From: Malania oleifera
Taxonomy: Eukaryota; Streptophyta; Magnoliopsida; Santalales; Ximeniaceae
DNA length: 64,000 nucleotides
Reading direction: 5' to 3'
NCBI RefSeq assembly: GCF_029873635.1
Contig: NC_080419.1
Span: 74,140,597-74,204,596 of the forward strand
Shown here one piece after another: positions 1 to 11,594 of this stretch. The notes under the pieces are model-generated. The model searched no databases and was not told where the DNA came from. It was given only the letters and a program-made list of their open reading frames with translations. The translations under genes and the position numbers were made by a program. Position 1 is the stretch's first letter. Every line of letters begins with the position of its first letter.

Positions 1-15
1 GCCACATATATACGT

Positions 16-19
<4 letters not shown>

Positions 20-100
<81 letters not shown>
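20..100. repeat. Compound TG/AG microsatellite
   Basis: An uninterrupted TG run (about 20-52) passes directly into an AG run (about 53-100). This is ordinary plant intergenic simple sequence and is likely polymorphic in length. Confidence 0.97.
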
Positions 101-101
<1 letters not shown>

Positions 102-388
102 AAAGTAAAAAAATAAGAGGCACTCATTATGAATTACTCATACATTTGTTTAATATTCATTCTTGAATTTGACTTGAACATTGAAGAATACTATTGAAGG
201 TCACTCTCAAATATATTTTTTTTCTTTGTTGGTACGTGGATGTGAAGATCAAAGATTTTTGACATCAATAATTATATAGCTTTTTTGTTAAAAGTTCTAT
301 AAATTCGCATAATTCTACATTAGACCTAGTATATATTTAAGTACTAATTGTAACTTTTTTTTTGTTTTTTTGGGTTTCTCTTAGTCAT
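101..388. other. Intergenic AT-rich sequence, no gene seen
   Basis: AT-rich sequence with poly-T runs between the microsatellite and solo LTR S1. No convincing reading frame or RNA gene was seen. Its last five bases (GTCAT, 384-388) are the imperfect left target duplication of S1. Confidence 0.6.
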
Positions 389-837
389 TGTTGACCTTAT
401 AGGTCATGCCCAGTTTTGATAATGACAAATACTCCTGTATTTAATAAGTATCTAGTTCATGTGCAGGTTTATATTAGTAGACACATTGATGGCATGTGAA
501 AAGCTTAAAGCTTGAAGACCAGTTCGTGTTTTTCAATTGTAATATATTTAGTGGTCACATTGGTCTGTAATAGTAATTAGGATAATTGGTTTGTAATAAG
601 CACACACATCACATGCATGGTTTATTTTGTAAGCTTAAACCAGATACGAACTAAAAGTGACCATAGAAAGACCTTAGGGTTTACCCTTCGATCGACCAAC
701 ACCGGACTATTTCGATGTCTTCAAAATTGGACCTCAAGTGACCCTAGGATATACACATTTTCACATATACTTGTTAGGCACTTGAATAGGGCTTGTGTGC
801 TTCAAGACGAGACTGAAATGCACTCTTGGTGCACTTT

Positions 838-1216
838 CGGTCGATCGAACCAGGCAATTCATTCTGTCCTGATCGACCGAACCAGGTCTGGTCAACAGTT
901 GACCAAGGCCTTGGTCGACCGAACTAGGTAGTTCAAAAACTCCTGGTTGACCAAAACCTCTATGGGTCAACTTTTTGACCATCTGGTTGACCGAGCCATT
1001 TTTGTACACCAACTACCTGGTCGACCGAGGGTCCTCGGGAGAAATCCCAGTGGTCTGGTCGACCGAGCCAGCCAGTTCAAATTGGTTCAGTCGATCGAAC
1101 CTCAGAAAATTGAGAAATTGCCCTCTCTTGGTCGATCGAGCCCTTAGTTCAAAATTCCCCTTGTCGACCAAACCATATGAATCTTAGTCAACCAAAACTA
1201 ATCTGGTCAACCGGAC
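838..1216. repeat. Palindromic phrase cluster, U3 of S1
   Basis: About a dozen variants of the 12 bp palindrome TCGGTCGACCGA occur at irregular spacing, for example GGTCGATCGAACC, GGTCGACCGAGCC and GGTTGACCAAAAC. Most differences are C to T or G to A, as expected from deamination of methylated cytosines. The cluster lies upstream of the LTR TATA box, so it is placed in U3. Confidence 0.85.
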
Positions 1217-1342
1217 CTCTCGGGTTGCACCTAACTTTTTACCGCAGTTAAAATTTTAAAACAGGGTTAAAATGTTTTAAATATCATTAAATTTTTCTAA
1301 TAATCCCTAATAGGTCCCCAATGGTCAAAAATTCGGGTATCT

Positions 1343-1353
1343 CTATATATACC
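1343..1353 (+). promoter_or_regulatory. TATA box of solo LTR S1
   Basis: CTATATATACC lies just downstream of the phrase cluster, about 960 bp into the LTR, where a U3/R boundary promoter is expected. The orientation would allow read-out toward the host gene. Function is inferred from position only. Confidence 0.45.
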
Positions 1354-2548
1354 CTTTCATTTGGGAGAATTAAGCATTGATTAAAAAATATACTCAAAAA
1401 TTCTCTCTCAAGCTAAATACATCCCACTTCTCATACTCTTGTAGAATCCACTCAAACTTTCCTTCTTTATCCTTCTGTATCATTTGTAAGCATATTGAGT
1501 GATATTGTTTAGAGGTTTGCTGTCATTGTTGAAGTGCTTTGAATCGATTTTTCTTATGAGAGCATAACCTAGGTATTCTTAGGAGGCTTTCCTAATAAGT
1601 CCATCCTAAGAAGACTGGTTAAAATTTCGAGTGTTGCATTCTCATTGCAATAACTTAGGAAGTTTGTATTTGTTTTTGGCTTGCAAAAATATTTTCAAAC
1701 GTACTTAAATATCCTGTGATATTCATAATGATATATTTGTGAAAAGATATTTGCGTGTGTTATATTAATTTTTGTGGCAATATCCATTCAAGTCTACATC
1801 ATTTGCTGAAATACAAAGATTACATATATCTTGCAAACCAAGCATATACACTATTCACGTGATTGACATATTCTGCTATTTGGGATATTTGAATCTTGCA
1901 TGATATCTTTGTTTGAGCACCTTGATTGAGAACATCCTGAAATGCAAAGATTGTTTGTTGACACTCTCACGTGCGTACTACACTGATAGAAAATATCTTT
2001 GAGAGTCGAACTATTTAGACCACACTGAGCTTACATTTTAAATCATCTGTGGTGTTTGTGATTGTGCGCATTTGTGATACAAATCTGCTTTACGTGAAAG
2101 TACCCTTATATTGTACCTTTTGATTGTATATCCGAGAGATTCCAGGCGTGACCTTAGGGGGCGGTAATCCAGTCCGGTAAGGATTGGTGTCAAGGTTGAG
2201 GTCAGCCCTGTATTAATTTGACTTGGTTTGTATAGGTGCCGCTCCACCCGTTTAAATAGGCAAGTTATTGTGCTAATTTTTGTACTGGTTAGTCAAGGCG
2301 GGAACGTAGGCAGTTGGCCGAACCTCGATAGCATATTTGCATGTCACCCTCTCTTTATTGCTTTCTGGTGCTTGTATGATTAATTAAACTGCTTTACTTA
2401 ATTTCTGATATATTTTTATTACTTGCACTAGATTGACCATAGGTTTGTGAACATATTGCTCTTATGAGGAATACCTAGGAGATAAATTTTAAAAATTACC
2501 AATTCACCCCCCCCCCTTTCTTGGGATCACGGTAAAGCTAACATTCAT

Positions 2549-3085
2549 GAAAGGGTTGGATATTTTAAGATTGAAAGTATATTAATACAAGCTTCTCTCC
2601 GTTGATCAAATATAAGTTTTAAGAAACATGATTCCTTTCTCTTATATTTATCTTTCTTCTATTTCCATTTCAATTCCTTATTTTTCTTTTCTCAACTATG
2701 CAAAATAAGATTTTTTTTATTATCCAAAAAACAATTAATGCATTACTTTCAATGGAAATTAATAAACCCAACAGTATATTGCTGTGGAATTGATCATTAA
2801 CCAAGTACGTAAGTACAATATTCAAAGCATGCGCAATGCCCCATCCACATGCTCACGTATAACTTTTTTAAACTTTTCAACGGTTACAGAAATTCTGGTC
2901 ACAATCCAAAGTCAGTCAAAAGAGTATTTTGGTAATATCCGACAAGATCAGAGGCTTTTCCAACATCTGTCCCTCCTCGCCCTTTTAATCGTTTCCCCTC
3001 AAAACCACACTCTAAAAGAATTAGAGGTGCAATTTCGTAATTAAATCACAATTCAATGCCCGATTACATATCCTAAACACTCCAT
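2549..3085. other. Upstream region of receptor kinase gene
   Basis: Unique-looking AT-rich sequence between S1 and the TATA candidate. The ORF at 2784-3044 has no recognisable features and is probably chance. It presumably contains the proximal promoter of the downstream gene. Confidence 0.5.
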
Positions 3086-3095
3086 CTATATATAC
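3086..3095 (+). promoter_or_regulatory. Candidate TATA box of receptor kinase gene
   Basis: CTATATATAC is followed about 30 bp later by pyrimidine-rich sequence suitable for transcription initiation. It is about 880 bp upstream of the chosen ATG, so the transcript would have a long or intron-containing leader. Evidence is motif and position only. Confidence 0.4.
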
Positions 3096-3968
3096 AGTCA
3101 CTCGTGTCTTCCACTGCTTCTCAGGTCTCACCTTAAGCCGCCCCTGGCTTCCTACAATAGTTCACAGCCTCTCTTTATATTCTTCTTGCTTCTATTTCAA
3201 TCTATGTTTCTCTGTTCCTGTCAAAGCCTTCCTCAGTTTTTTTACCTTTTCAATGATGATCAAAACCAAAATGATGACGCTTTCTGGTATGTTATTAGAC
3301 TCTTCACCTAAGCTTCAATGTCCATTTTGCCATAAATACCTATCTTCTTAAATTTGATTGCCTTAAATCTAATCCGTTCCATACACATATACATGCATGC
3401 AGTCTCTCTCTCTCTCTCTCTCCCTCTCTCCTGGAAAAAACACGCACATACACCCACCTGTACATTTCTACCCATCAAGCTCAAGAGCCCATTTTCCTGT
3501 CTTTATTTTCGCTCTATGGATTTTTGAAGAATAAACATATGTGAGCAATTAATCAAAATTTTAAAAAAGAAAGAAGGAAACAAAATATGTGTAGTTGCGT
3601 TTGATGACATATCAGATTTAGTTCGCAAAGATACAGTGATTACTCATTTTAGTGGTTAAATGAAAGAGTTTTTTTAATTAATACTTATTTAATTGCTTTG
3701 GAGGTGGATGGAAAAGGAAGAGCACTATTTTCTTGCGTCCTTTGTGTGTTGGGCGAAATGGATTTTGTATTGAAAACTGTGTTTCAGGTATTAACTTGCC
3801 TTTTTCTCATCGCTTTTTACCAGCTTCAGATCCAAGGTATGAGAGCAAGTTTTCTGTTGGTGGACAAACAAAATGATCAACTGTGTTATCAGTTGTTCTC
3901 ATCACTTCAAAGACATCTTCTCTGTCATTCCGTATCCATATGACATAGAAACTACTTCACTTGTAGAG
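3096..3968 (+). other. Putative long 5' leader with CT repeat
   Basis: Pyrimidine-rich sequence between the TATA candidate and the ATG. It contains short upstream ATGs (near 3254 and 3698) and a CT microsatellite at about 3403-3430. A plausible donor (CTG/GTATGTT near 3283) and several TTCAG or CCAG acceptors (3780-3835) suggest a 5' UTR intron, which cannot be proven from sequence alone. The ORF at 3698-3943 is not considered a separate gene. Confidence 0.4.
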
Positions 3969-6900
3969 ATGGTGGTCCTCAAGAAAGGATCAACTGGATT
4001 ATTTCGCCTTCTATTCTTCTTCTTTTTCTTCTCCTTCTTCTCCTTCACTCTCGGGGACTCCGCAGGCAAAGAAATAGACCTTCTTCTATCCTTCAAAGCT
4101 TCTGTCCGCGACCCGTTTCGGTTATTTGCCAACTGGGATCCATCAGTCTCGTTTTGCCATTGGCATGGCGTCGCCTGCCTCGACAATTCATCGGTATCTC
4201 ATGTCATCGGAATCGAACTCAGCGGCAAGAATATCTCTGGAAACATTTCTGCATCAATTTTTCAGCTTCCCTTTGTGGAAACCATCAACCTCTCCAACAA
4301 CCAGCTCTCGGACAAAATCCCGATCGACATGGCGTCGTGCTCGTCGCTGCGATCCCTCAACCTCAGTAACAATAATTTAACTGGTCAACTTCCAATCAGG
4401 TCCAATTCTCTCTCACACCTTGAGGCCTTGGATCTATCAAACAACATGCTGTCTGGCGAAATTCCTACGGAAATCGGGATGCTTTCGGGACTCAAAGTTC
4501 TTGATCTTGGTGGGAATTCTTTGGTGGGAGGAATTCCGAAGTCTATTTCAAATATCACAGGCTTGCAGTTCTTGACCTTATCTTCTAACCAATTAGTTGG
4601 TGAAATTCCAAGGGAATTAGGCCAAATGAAGAGCTTGAAGTGGATCTACTTGGGATATAACAATCTGTCGGGCGAAATCCCGAAGGAAATTGGTGAGTTA
4701 ACTTCTTTGAATCACCTTGATCTTGTCTACAACAATCTCACAGGAGAAATCCCACCATCTCTTGGAAATCTCAGTGATCTTCGGTATCTCTTTCTCTACC
4801 AAAATAAGCATACCGGTTCCATTCCTCCATCCATTTTTGGCCTCCGCAATTTGGTTTCACTTGATCTAAGCGATAATTCGCTTTCCGGGGACATCCCGGA
4901 ACTCGTAATTCACCTCGAAAAGTTGGAGATTCTTCATCTCTTCTCCAACAATCTCACTGGAAAAATTCCGAACTCTCTATCTTCTTTGCCTCGTCTTGAA
5001 GTTCTTCAGCTATGGTCGAATAGGTTGCACGGTGAGATTCCGAAAAACCTTGGGGAACAAAACAATCTCAGCATAGTAGATCTTTCCACCAACAATCTCT
5101 CCGGAGAAATCCCCCAAACCTTATGCAACTCCGGCCGTCTCTTTAAGCTCATCCTCTTCTCAAACTTCCTCCAAGGCGAAATTCCTAAGAGCTTAGGTCG
5201 CTGCAAAAGCTTACGGCGAGTGCGTATTCAAAACAACTGCCTCTTCGGGAAGCTGCCGCCGGAATTCACCAACCTCCCACTGGTCTACTTCCTTGACCTA
5301 TCGGCTAACAATTTATCCGGTACAATCAGTGACTGGAAATGGCATATGCCGGCGCTTCAGATGCTGAACTTAGCAAGAAACGGATTTGTTGGGAACTTGC
5401 CGGACTCCTTTGGTACTAACAAGTTGGAGAACTTGGACTTGTCAGAGAATCAGTTTTCCGGGACAATCCCTTCTCGTTTTGGAAACTTGTCAGAGCTAAT
5501 GCAACTGCAGCTGAGCAGAAACAAGCTCTCCGGCGAAATCCCTGATCAGTTATCTTCTTGCACGAAGCTTGTGAGTTTAGATCTCAGCCACAATCAGCTG
5601 AATGGCGAAATCCCACCAAGTTTATCCGAATTGCCTGTACTCGGCAAGCTCGACTTGTCGGAGAACCAGTTATCGGGCAAAATCCCACAAAATTTAGGAA
5701 AAGTGGAATCACTAGTTCAAGTGAATATCTCTCACAACCACTTCCACGGGAGTTTACCCTCCACCGGAGCCTTCCTCGCCATCAACGCTAGTGCAGTTTC
5801 CGGCAACGAACTCTGCGACGGCAACGAAAGGAGGGGCTTGTCTCCATGCAAAACTGCCAAGAATCCCATTTGGTGGTTTCTCGTCACTTGTCTTCTCGTG
5901 GTTTTGGGGTTGCTTGCACTTATTGCCTTAGCCATCGTTCTCAGTCAGCGGTGTAAAGAAACGGAGCTTAGAAAAAGAGTGGAAAACGAGGATGGAATAT
6001 GGGAAGCACAGTTTTTCAATTCCAAGGTGTGGAAAGCTGTAACCATCGACGATATCGCAACGTCGGTACGAGAAGAAAATGTTGTTGCAAGAGGAAGAAG
6101 AGGGGCATCGTACAAAGGAAAGTCTGCGATTGCGGACGTGCAGTTTTTTGTAAAGGAGATGACTGAGTTTAACTCAAATATTCTCAGCAGTACGTGGACG
6201 GAGATGACAGAATTCGGCAAGCTCCGACATCCAAACATAGTGAAGCTAATGGGAATCTGTCGGTCGAAGAAGCTTGGGTATTTGATTTTCGAGTTCGTAG
6301 CGGGGAAGAATTTGGGTGAAGTACTGAAGGATTTAAGTTGGGATCGCCGACGAAAAATTGCCACTGGGATTGCGAAAGCTCTACGGTTTCTGCATTCTTA
6401 TTGCTCACCGAGTGTTCTCGTCGGTGACATGTCGCCGGAGAAAGTTATGGTTGATGGATGTGGTGAGGCTCGCCTGAGATTGAACCTTCCGGTGATGGTT
6501 TGTATGGATTCCAAATCCTTCAGTTCTTCGCCGTACGTCGCCCCAGGTACTTGAATAATTTGCCCTTCTTATTTTTACCAATTACGTCCTTGTCGCAAGC
6601 AGTATTTAATCCGCTGCCTGTGGTTAATTCTACAGTCACCGCAAAAGTCAGTATTCTAATGAGGAACAACAAAATTATTTGATACGTTAAAATTAATATA
6701 TTTTTATTGTGTGTATAAAAAAATTATTATAATTATACTTATTTCAATTCATACATGTTTTAAAATCCATATTGATTATGATTTATACACTCATCAGAGA
6801 GATATTGAATTTATATTTATATTAAATTTAGATAAAATATGATATAAATATATATTAAAATTTGTCAAAATTTATCCAAATCAAAATTTCAGGTCCAAAT

Positions 6901-8226
6901 TACATCTTGTCAAATGCAGTGTTAACACACTCAAATTAATTTGAATTTTTTTGGTTTTTATAAATAGGTCTCATATTTAGAATATAATATTTATATAGTT
7001 ATGGAAATGGCTAATTCTTTGGTCTTAGGTTTTCACCTCTCCTCTGTAATGACCAAGCAATCTTAAAAGTGAAATGCAATTTTCAATTTTAGTACTAAAA
7101 CTTAAATACATAGTTATGTTAAATCAAAGGTTAGCAAAAAATTAAGTAGGTTAATTAATTTGAAGTTATTTTTTTAGTTGTGAGGTAGAGTTCAAGTTTT
7201 GGGCTTTCTTAATTTTTAATGACCTGTCTATCTTTCCTAATATTATTAAGAAATATCAACTTCTAAAAAATTAGAATAGGTGCTCAATTGTACTTAGAAT
7301 TAGTAGTATTTGTTAAAATTACTACCTTAACTTTTTAAAAATAATTTTTATAGGCCCATGACATAAAAATTATCGAATATTACAATATGTGTATACTGCA
7401 ATTATTATAAGATCAATTAAGTAGTGTTAGTATGAACTTTGAAATTTAGTTCTAAATTTGTATGGTTTAGATGAAATTCAATAATATTTAGTACTATACT
7501 TTGTTAAAACTTACACATATCTTCTAAAAATTGTTGGAAACCACTTATAAAAAAGTGCTTTTCTGAAAAAAAAAAATTTTTTTTTGAAATTTTTTATGTA
7601 AAAGTAGTACGATATTATTTATTATAAGTATTTTTCATAAAAATACGTTTTTTTTCAAAAAAAAATATTTTTTTCCTAAGAAAAAATACTTTAAATTTAT
7701 ATATATATATATATGTATATATATATTTGAAATTAGCATTCATACAAGTGTGGTGGTGGGCATTTTCTTCTTCTTTGTGTATATTCTTCCTTTCTTTGCG
7801 AAAAATAAAATGTTCAACATACATGCATATGCTTCTACTGCAGAATGTAGAGAAACCAAAGCAAGCACAGAGAAGAGTGACATATATGGATTCGGGCTCA
7901 TTCTGATCGGATTACTCGCCGGAAGAAGTCCGGCGGATGCAGAGTTTGGCATCCACGACAGCATCGTTGAATGGGCCCGGTACTGCTACTCAGACTGTCA
8001 TCTCGACACGTGGATAGATCCAACGATCAGGGGACATGCGTCATCCAACGTGATTAATCAGAATGAGATGGTGGAGACCATGAACTTGGCTCTCCACTGT
8101 ACCGCCACCGACCCCACTGCTCGACCGTGCGCCGCCAACGTCTCCAAAACTCTTCATTCAATTATGAAGTCCTCGAGATCATCATGCGTCTCCGGAGGCC
8201 TCAAATTTTCTCCTAGTTTTTGCTAG
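3969..8226 (+). CDS. SKM1: LRR receptor-like kinase, SKM1-like (two exons)
   Basis: Single-pass plasma-membrane receptor of LRR-RLK type, 986 residues. Exon 1 is 3969-6546 and exon 2 is 7844-8226. The GT (6547) and AG (7843) sites join in phase 1 and rebuild the APE motif of kinase subdomain VIII. Visible parts: Phe-rich signal peptide (about 1-30); LRR N-terminal cap with a C-x-W-x-G-V-x-C motif (about 55-70); 22 plant-type LRRs (about 77-620); transmembrane helix (about 634-657); kinase domain (about 690-960). The layout and many LRR segments match Arabidopsis SKM1 (At2g25790), known as a receptor for the peptide CLE45 in pollen. The ATG at 3969 was chosen because the signal peptide follows directly; an in-frame ATG exists at 3873. 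Oddities: the glycine loop is degenerate, HRD reads V-G-D, and no DFG is seen, although the ATP-binding-type lysine (FFVKEM) remains. It may be a weak or pseudo-kinase. Orthology rather than paralogy is inferred. Confidence 0.9.
6547..7843 (+). other. Intron of SKM1-like gene
   Basis: 1297 bp, strongly AT-rich, with donor AG/GTACTTG and acceptor CTACTGCAG/A. Near the 3' end (about 7540-7710) are facing poly-A and poly-T blocks and a TA run, which could fold back and may be remnants of a small MITE. No coding content was seen. Confidence 0.85.
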
Positions 8227-8261
8227 CTGATGATCATATCCCCATGATTTTGTTCAATATC

Positions 8262-8294
<33 letters not shown>

Positions 8295-8704
8295 GTTTTT
8301 TCCAGTTTGAATTTAAGATCTAATTAAAAGAGTGTTACTGAGATGTTTTCTTTGATGTTAGATATGATGGTGATGACATGCATGCTGCTACTCATGAGTG
8401 TAAAAATGTAGATAACGCTAAACTCCTTTGTATGAATTACAGCTTTTTATCCGAGAATAATTCATTTATATTTATTGTATATTTATTTTTATCTTTCCTT
8501 TCCACATTATTAGCTATGCTAGCATTTGGAATTTCAATTGCAGTTTGCAATTATATATGCCTTTCTGGTTTGTAGAATGGAATCGGATAGGAGGGGATAG
8601 AATGCAAAAATTGAAGTGATGAATTCAACCCCATTTCTACCATATGTACCATTCCATTCCTATGTACTTTTTCATTTATAGAAGTTTAGTGTTCCAATTG
8701 TCTT
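8227..8704. other. 3' UTR and downstream flank
   Basis: After the TAG stop comes a CTT repeat (about 8265-8291), then AT-rich sequence likely to hold polyadenylation signals. At 8575-8665 two outward-facing near-copies of TAGGAATGGAATGG (12 of 14 bases matching) flank about 70 bp, resembling a small MITE. The ORF at 8378-8575 is not supported as a gene. Confidence 0.5.
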
Positions 8705-8856
8705 TGTTGTCGGTCTAATAAGGTTTAATCTTATTTGGATGATAACAAATGAAGATATTTTAATTGTGCTTTCAAGTAAAATTTCAGGTATAATCTTCCT
8801 TCAAGCACAATGGTTAAACTTGATAAAGATTGGATGAAGTTCAACTTAAATTCATA
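8705..8856 (+). mobile_element. Ancestral copia LTR L0, piece 1 (5' end)
   Basis: Starts TGTTGTCGGTCTAATAAGG and continues like the first 150 bp of the SIRE-type LTR of element E (rich in 'gatgataacaaatgaagat'). It stops where sequence homologous to the integrase C-terminus of gypsy D begins. The rest of L0 resumes at 18889 after D. The boundary with D is accurate to about 10 bp. Confidence 0.65.
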
Positions 8857-11166
8857 TAAAACAAAGTATCATCCAACTCCAGTGCCTCATAACTAATCAC
8901 ATAAGAGGGATCTGGGACGTATTTTCTTAACATGGAAACGTGAAATATATTGTGAATTTTAGTCAAAACCGGCACAACTTGTAGGCAATTGGACCCATTC
9001 TTTCAATAATCTGAAATTGTTCAATATACCTAGGACTCAGTTTACCCTTCTTCCCAAATCTCATAACTCTTTCAACGGTACCACTCTCAGAAACACGAGA
9101 TCCCCAGTGTCAAACTCTAACTCTCATCGACGAGTATCTGTATAACTCTTCTGCCGACTCTGTGCTGCTCTGATCCTATCTCTAATGAGTCTGAATTTAT
9201 TCAGAATCTACTATATCAGCTCTAACCCCAATATCTATCTTTCCCCAATTTCATCCAAGTACAATGGAGATCAACACCTACTGCCATATAATACCTCAAA
9301 TGGTATCATCCCAATGTTGGCCTAATAATTGTTATTATACGCAAACTCAACTAGTGACATAAATTGTATCCAACTGCCTCCAAATTCCAATACACATGAA
9401 CGTAGCATATCTTTCAATATCGGTATCATTCTCTTTATCTGCCCATCTGTCTAAGGATGAAATGATGTATTGAATGATAACTGAGAACCATGGCTCCTTG
9501 CAAACTTCTCTAGAAACGGGATGTGAATCTTGGGTCTTGGTCTGAAACTATAGATATTAGCACGCCATGCATTCTAACTATCTGCTGTATATATAACTCT
9601 GCTAGTCTGTTTAAGGAGTAATTAACTCTGATAGGCAGAAAATGGGCGTCTTTGTAAGTCAATCTACAACTACCCAAATGGCGTCCTATCCATGAAGTGT
9701 CGGCAGTAATCCTATAAAAAAATCCATCGCTATATGCTCCTACTTCCACTCAGGAATTAAAGTGACTGTAATGATCTCAGCAGTCTCTAATGTTCAGCTT
9801 TTACCTACGGGCATGTCAAACACTACGCTACAAACTCGACGATCTCGCTTTTCATTCCGCTCCACCAAAAAGACTCCTAAAGATCCCTATACATTTTAGT
9901 GCTACGAGGATGTACCGTATATAAGGATCAGTGCACTTCCTCTAGAATCACTTTCTTAATTTTAGGGTCAACAAGTATACACAGCCTGGTACGAAGCCTC
10001 AAGGCTTCATCCTCTAAGATACTGAAGTTTACCTCCTAACCATCCTGTACTTTCTCTATAAGATCCACTAACTCCACATCACTCCTATGAGCCGCTTTGA
10101 TTCTTTCCTGTAGAGTTGGTTATAGTACCAAATTGGCAATAATTTCCTGGTGATCGTACTCTACGAGTTATATCCCAAGTTTCTCCAAATCCATCTAGAC
10201 CGAATGTTGTATTGCCACTATAGATACTGATGCACCCACTGATTTTTGGCTCAAAGCGTCGACCACCACATTAGCCTTTCTCGGGTGGTAACTGATGGTA
10301 CAATCATAATATTTTATTAGCTCCAACCATCTCCTCTGCCTCATGTTCAATTCTTTTTACATGAAAAAGTATTTCAGACTTTTGTGATCGGTAAAAATTT
10401 CACACCTACCCCCATAGAATAATGTCTCCAATTTTTTAACACGTAGACCACCGCTACTAACTCCAGATCATGGGTAGGGTAATTCTTCTCATATTCTTTC
10501 AACTGTCAGGAGGCATATGCTATCACTCTCCCCTACTGTATTAGAACACAACCGAGCCCTTTATGCGATGCATCACTGTAAATCAAAAAACCCTCTTCAA
10601 CTAAAGGAATTGTCAACACCAGTGAAGTGTTGAGTCATTGCTTCAACTCTTGGAAGCTCTGCTTACATTCATCAGTCCACTCAAATTTCACACATTTCCT
10701 GATCAATCTCGTTAAGGAACCCGAGAATTTAGAAAAATCATCAACAAACCTGCAGTAGTATCCAGCCAATCCCAAAAAACTTCTGATTTCCTGCACATTT
10801 TTCGGTCGTACCCAGTGTACAACCGCTTTAATCTCACTCGAATATACTGAAATACCATCCCTAGATACCACATGTCCAAAGAAAGTAACCTACTTCAGTC
10901 GAAACTCGAACTTCTTGAGTTTCGCGTACAATCTTCTTTCTCTCAACACTTGTAGTACTATCCTCAAATGTTCCTTGTGCTCCTCTGGGCTCTTTGAATA
11001 TACCAATATGTTATTACTGAATACTACCACAAACTAGTCCAGATACTGGTGAAAAACCTTGTTCATCGAATCCATAAACACTGCTGGAGCATTTGTCAGT
11101 CCAAATGGCATAACCAAAAATTCGTAGTGGCTATACCGAGTCCTAAATGTTGTCTTTAAAACATCC

Positions 11167-11485
11167 CGTGATACACTGGGGATGAAATACTTAAAAATGA
11201 TTTGATGTTACTACCCATATCAACAAGGTGCACCTTTTTTTTTTCGGGAGCCTTCCCATAAAAACTCCACGGTTAAGCGTGTTTGACTTGGAGTCATCTT
11301 AGGATGGGTGACTTTTTTGGATGTTTTCTCAAAAAGTGTGTGAATGAGGAAAAAACACACTGAAAGGCCACGTGTTGATCTGTGGGGCTAGTCATTAGTC
11401 TGATAAGGCCCACCCCCTATTGTCTAGTCCAGGTAAAGGATGAGAGATGTAGTGCTCTTTGGTAGACCCAGTTTGGGGCGTTACA
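11167..11485 (+). repeat. Cassandra 5' LTR
   Basis: 319 bp. The first base is C where the 3' copy has T (TGTGATACA). Ends GGGGCGTTACA. The 5S-like segment lies at about 11211-11335. Confidence 0.93.
11211..11335 (+). other. 5S rRNA-like domain in Cassandra 5' LTR
   Basis: The segment around AACTCCACGGTTAAGCG and AGGATGGGTGAC follows plant 5S rRNA order (A box through the internal promoter region), with many substitutions and a T-rich stretch. It is a retrotransposon-carried 5S sequence, not a functional rRNA gene. Confidence 0.9.
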
Positions 11486-11594
11486 ATTGATATTAGAGCC
11501 ATTACCCAGCTGGAAGTGTGATGAGATTCACATCATCTGGGTTTGGAAATGTGGATTCACAATGAAAACGTTACGTTCTATAAGTGGGGGAAAA
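11486..11594 (+). other. Cassandra internal domain with PBS and PPT
   Basis: Begins ATTGATATTAGAGCC, complementary in type to the 3' end of initiator tRNA-Met (primer-binding site about 11488-11500). Ends with the purine run AAGTGGGGGAAAA (11582-11594) before the 3' LTR. Only about 109 bp and no ORF, as usual for TRIMs. Confidence 0.88.

Larger units (their letters stand above)
389..2543 (+). mobile_element. Solo LTR S1, SIRE-like Ty1/copia
   Basis: The 2155 bp unit starts TGTTGACCTTATAGG and ends AACA after a C-rich 'attcaccccc...cttgggatca' block. These are the ends seen on the other copia LTRs in this window (S3, E, F). Flanks GTCAT and TTCAT (2544-2548) agree at four of five bases, as expected for an aged 5 bp target duplication. 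No primer-binding site or internal region follows, so it is a solo LTR left by LTR-LTR recombination. A phrase cluster (838-1216), a TATA box (about 1343) and U5-like sequence (2270-2330) lie inside. It ends about 540 bp upstream of the TATA candidate of the receptor kinase gene. Short ORFs inside are not genes. Confidence 0.88.

Noticed and set aside
617..1187. ORFs at 617-931 and 947-1187 with repeated V-D-R-T/V-D-R-A words
   Set aside because: They translate the repeated GGTCGACCGAAC phrase of the S1 LTR and are not protein-coding genes.
3698..3943. Separate small gene or alternative first exon upstream of the receptor kinase
   Set aside because: A hydrophobic chance ORF in the leader. 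It overlaps the start of the larger frame and has no recognisable domain. Kept only as a possible upstream ORF.
5006..6408. Minus-strand ORFs within the receptor kinase exon
   Set aside because: Mirror frames of LRR and kinase coding sequence; the plus-strand frame has clear domain structure.
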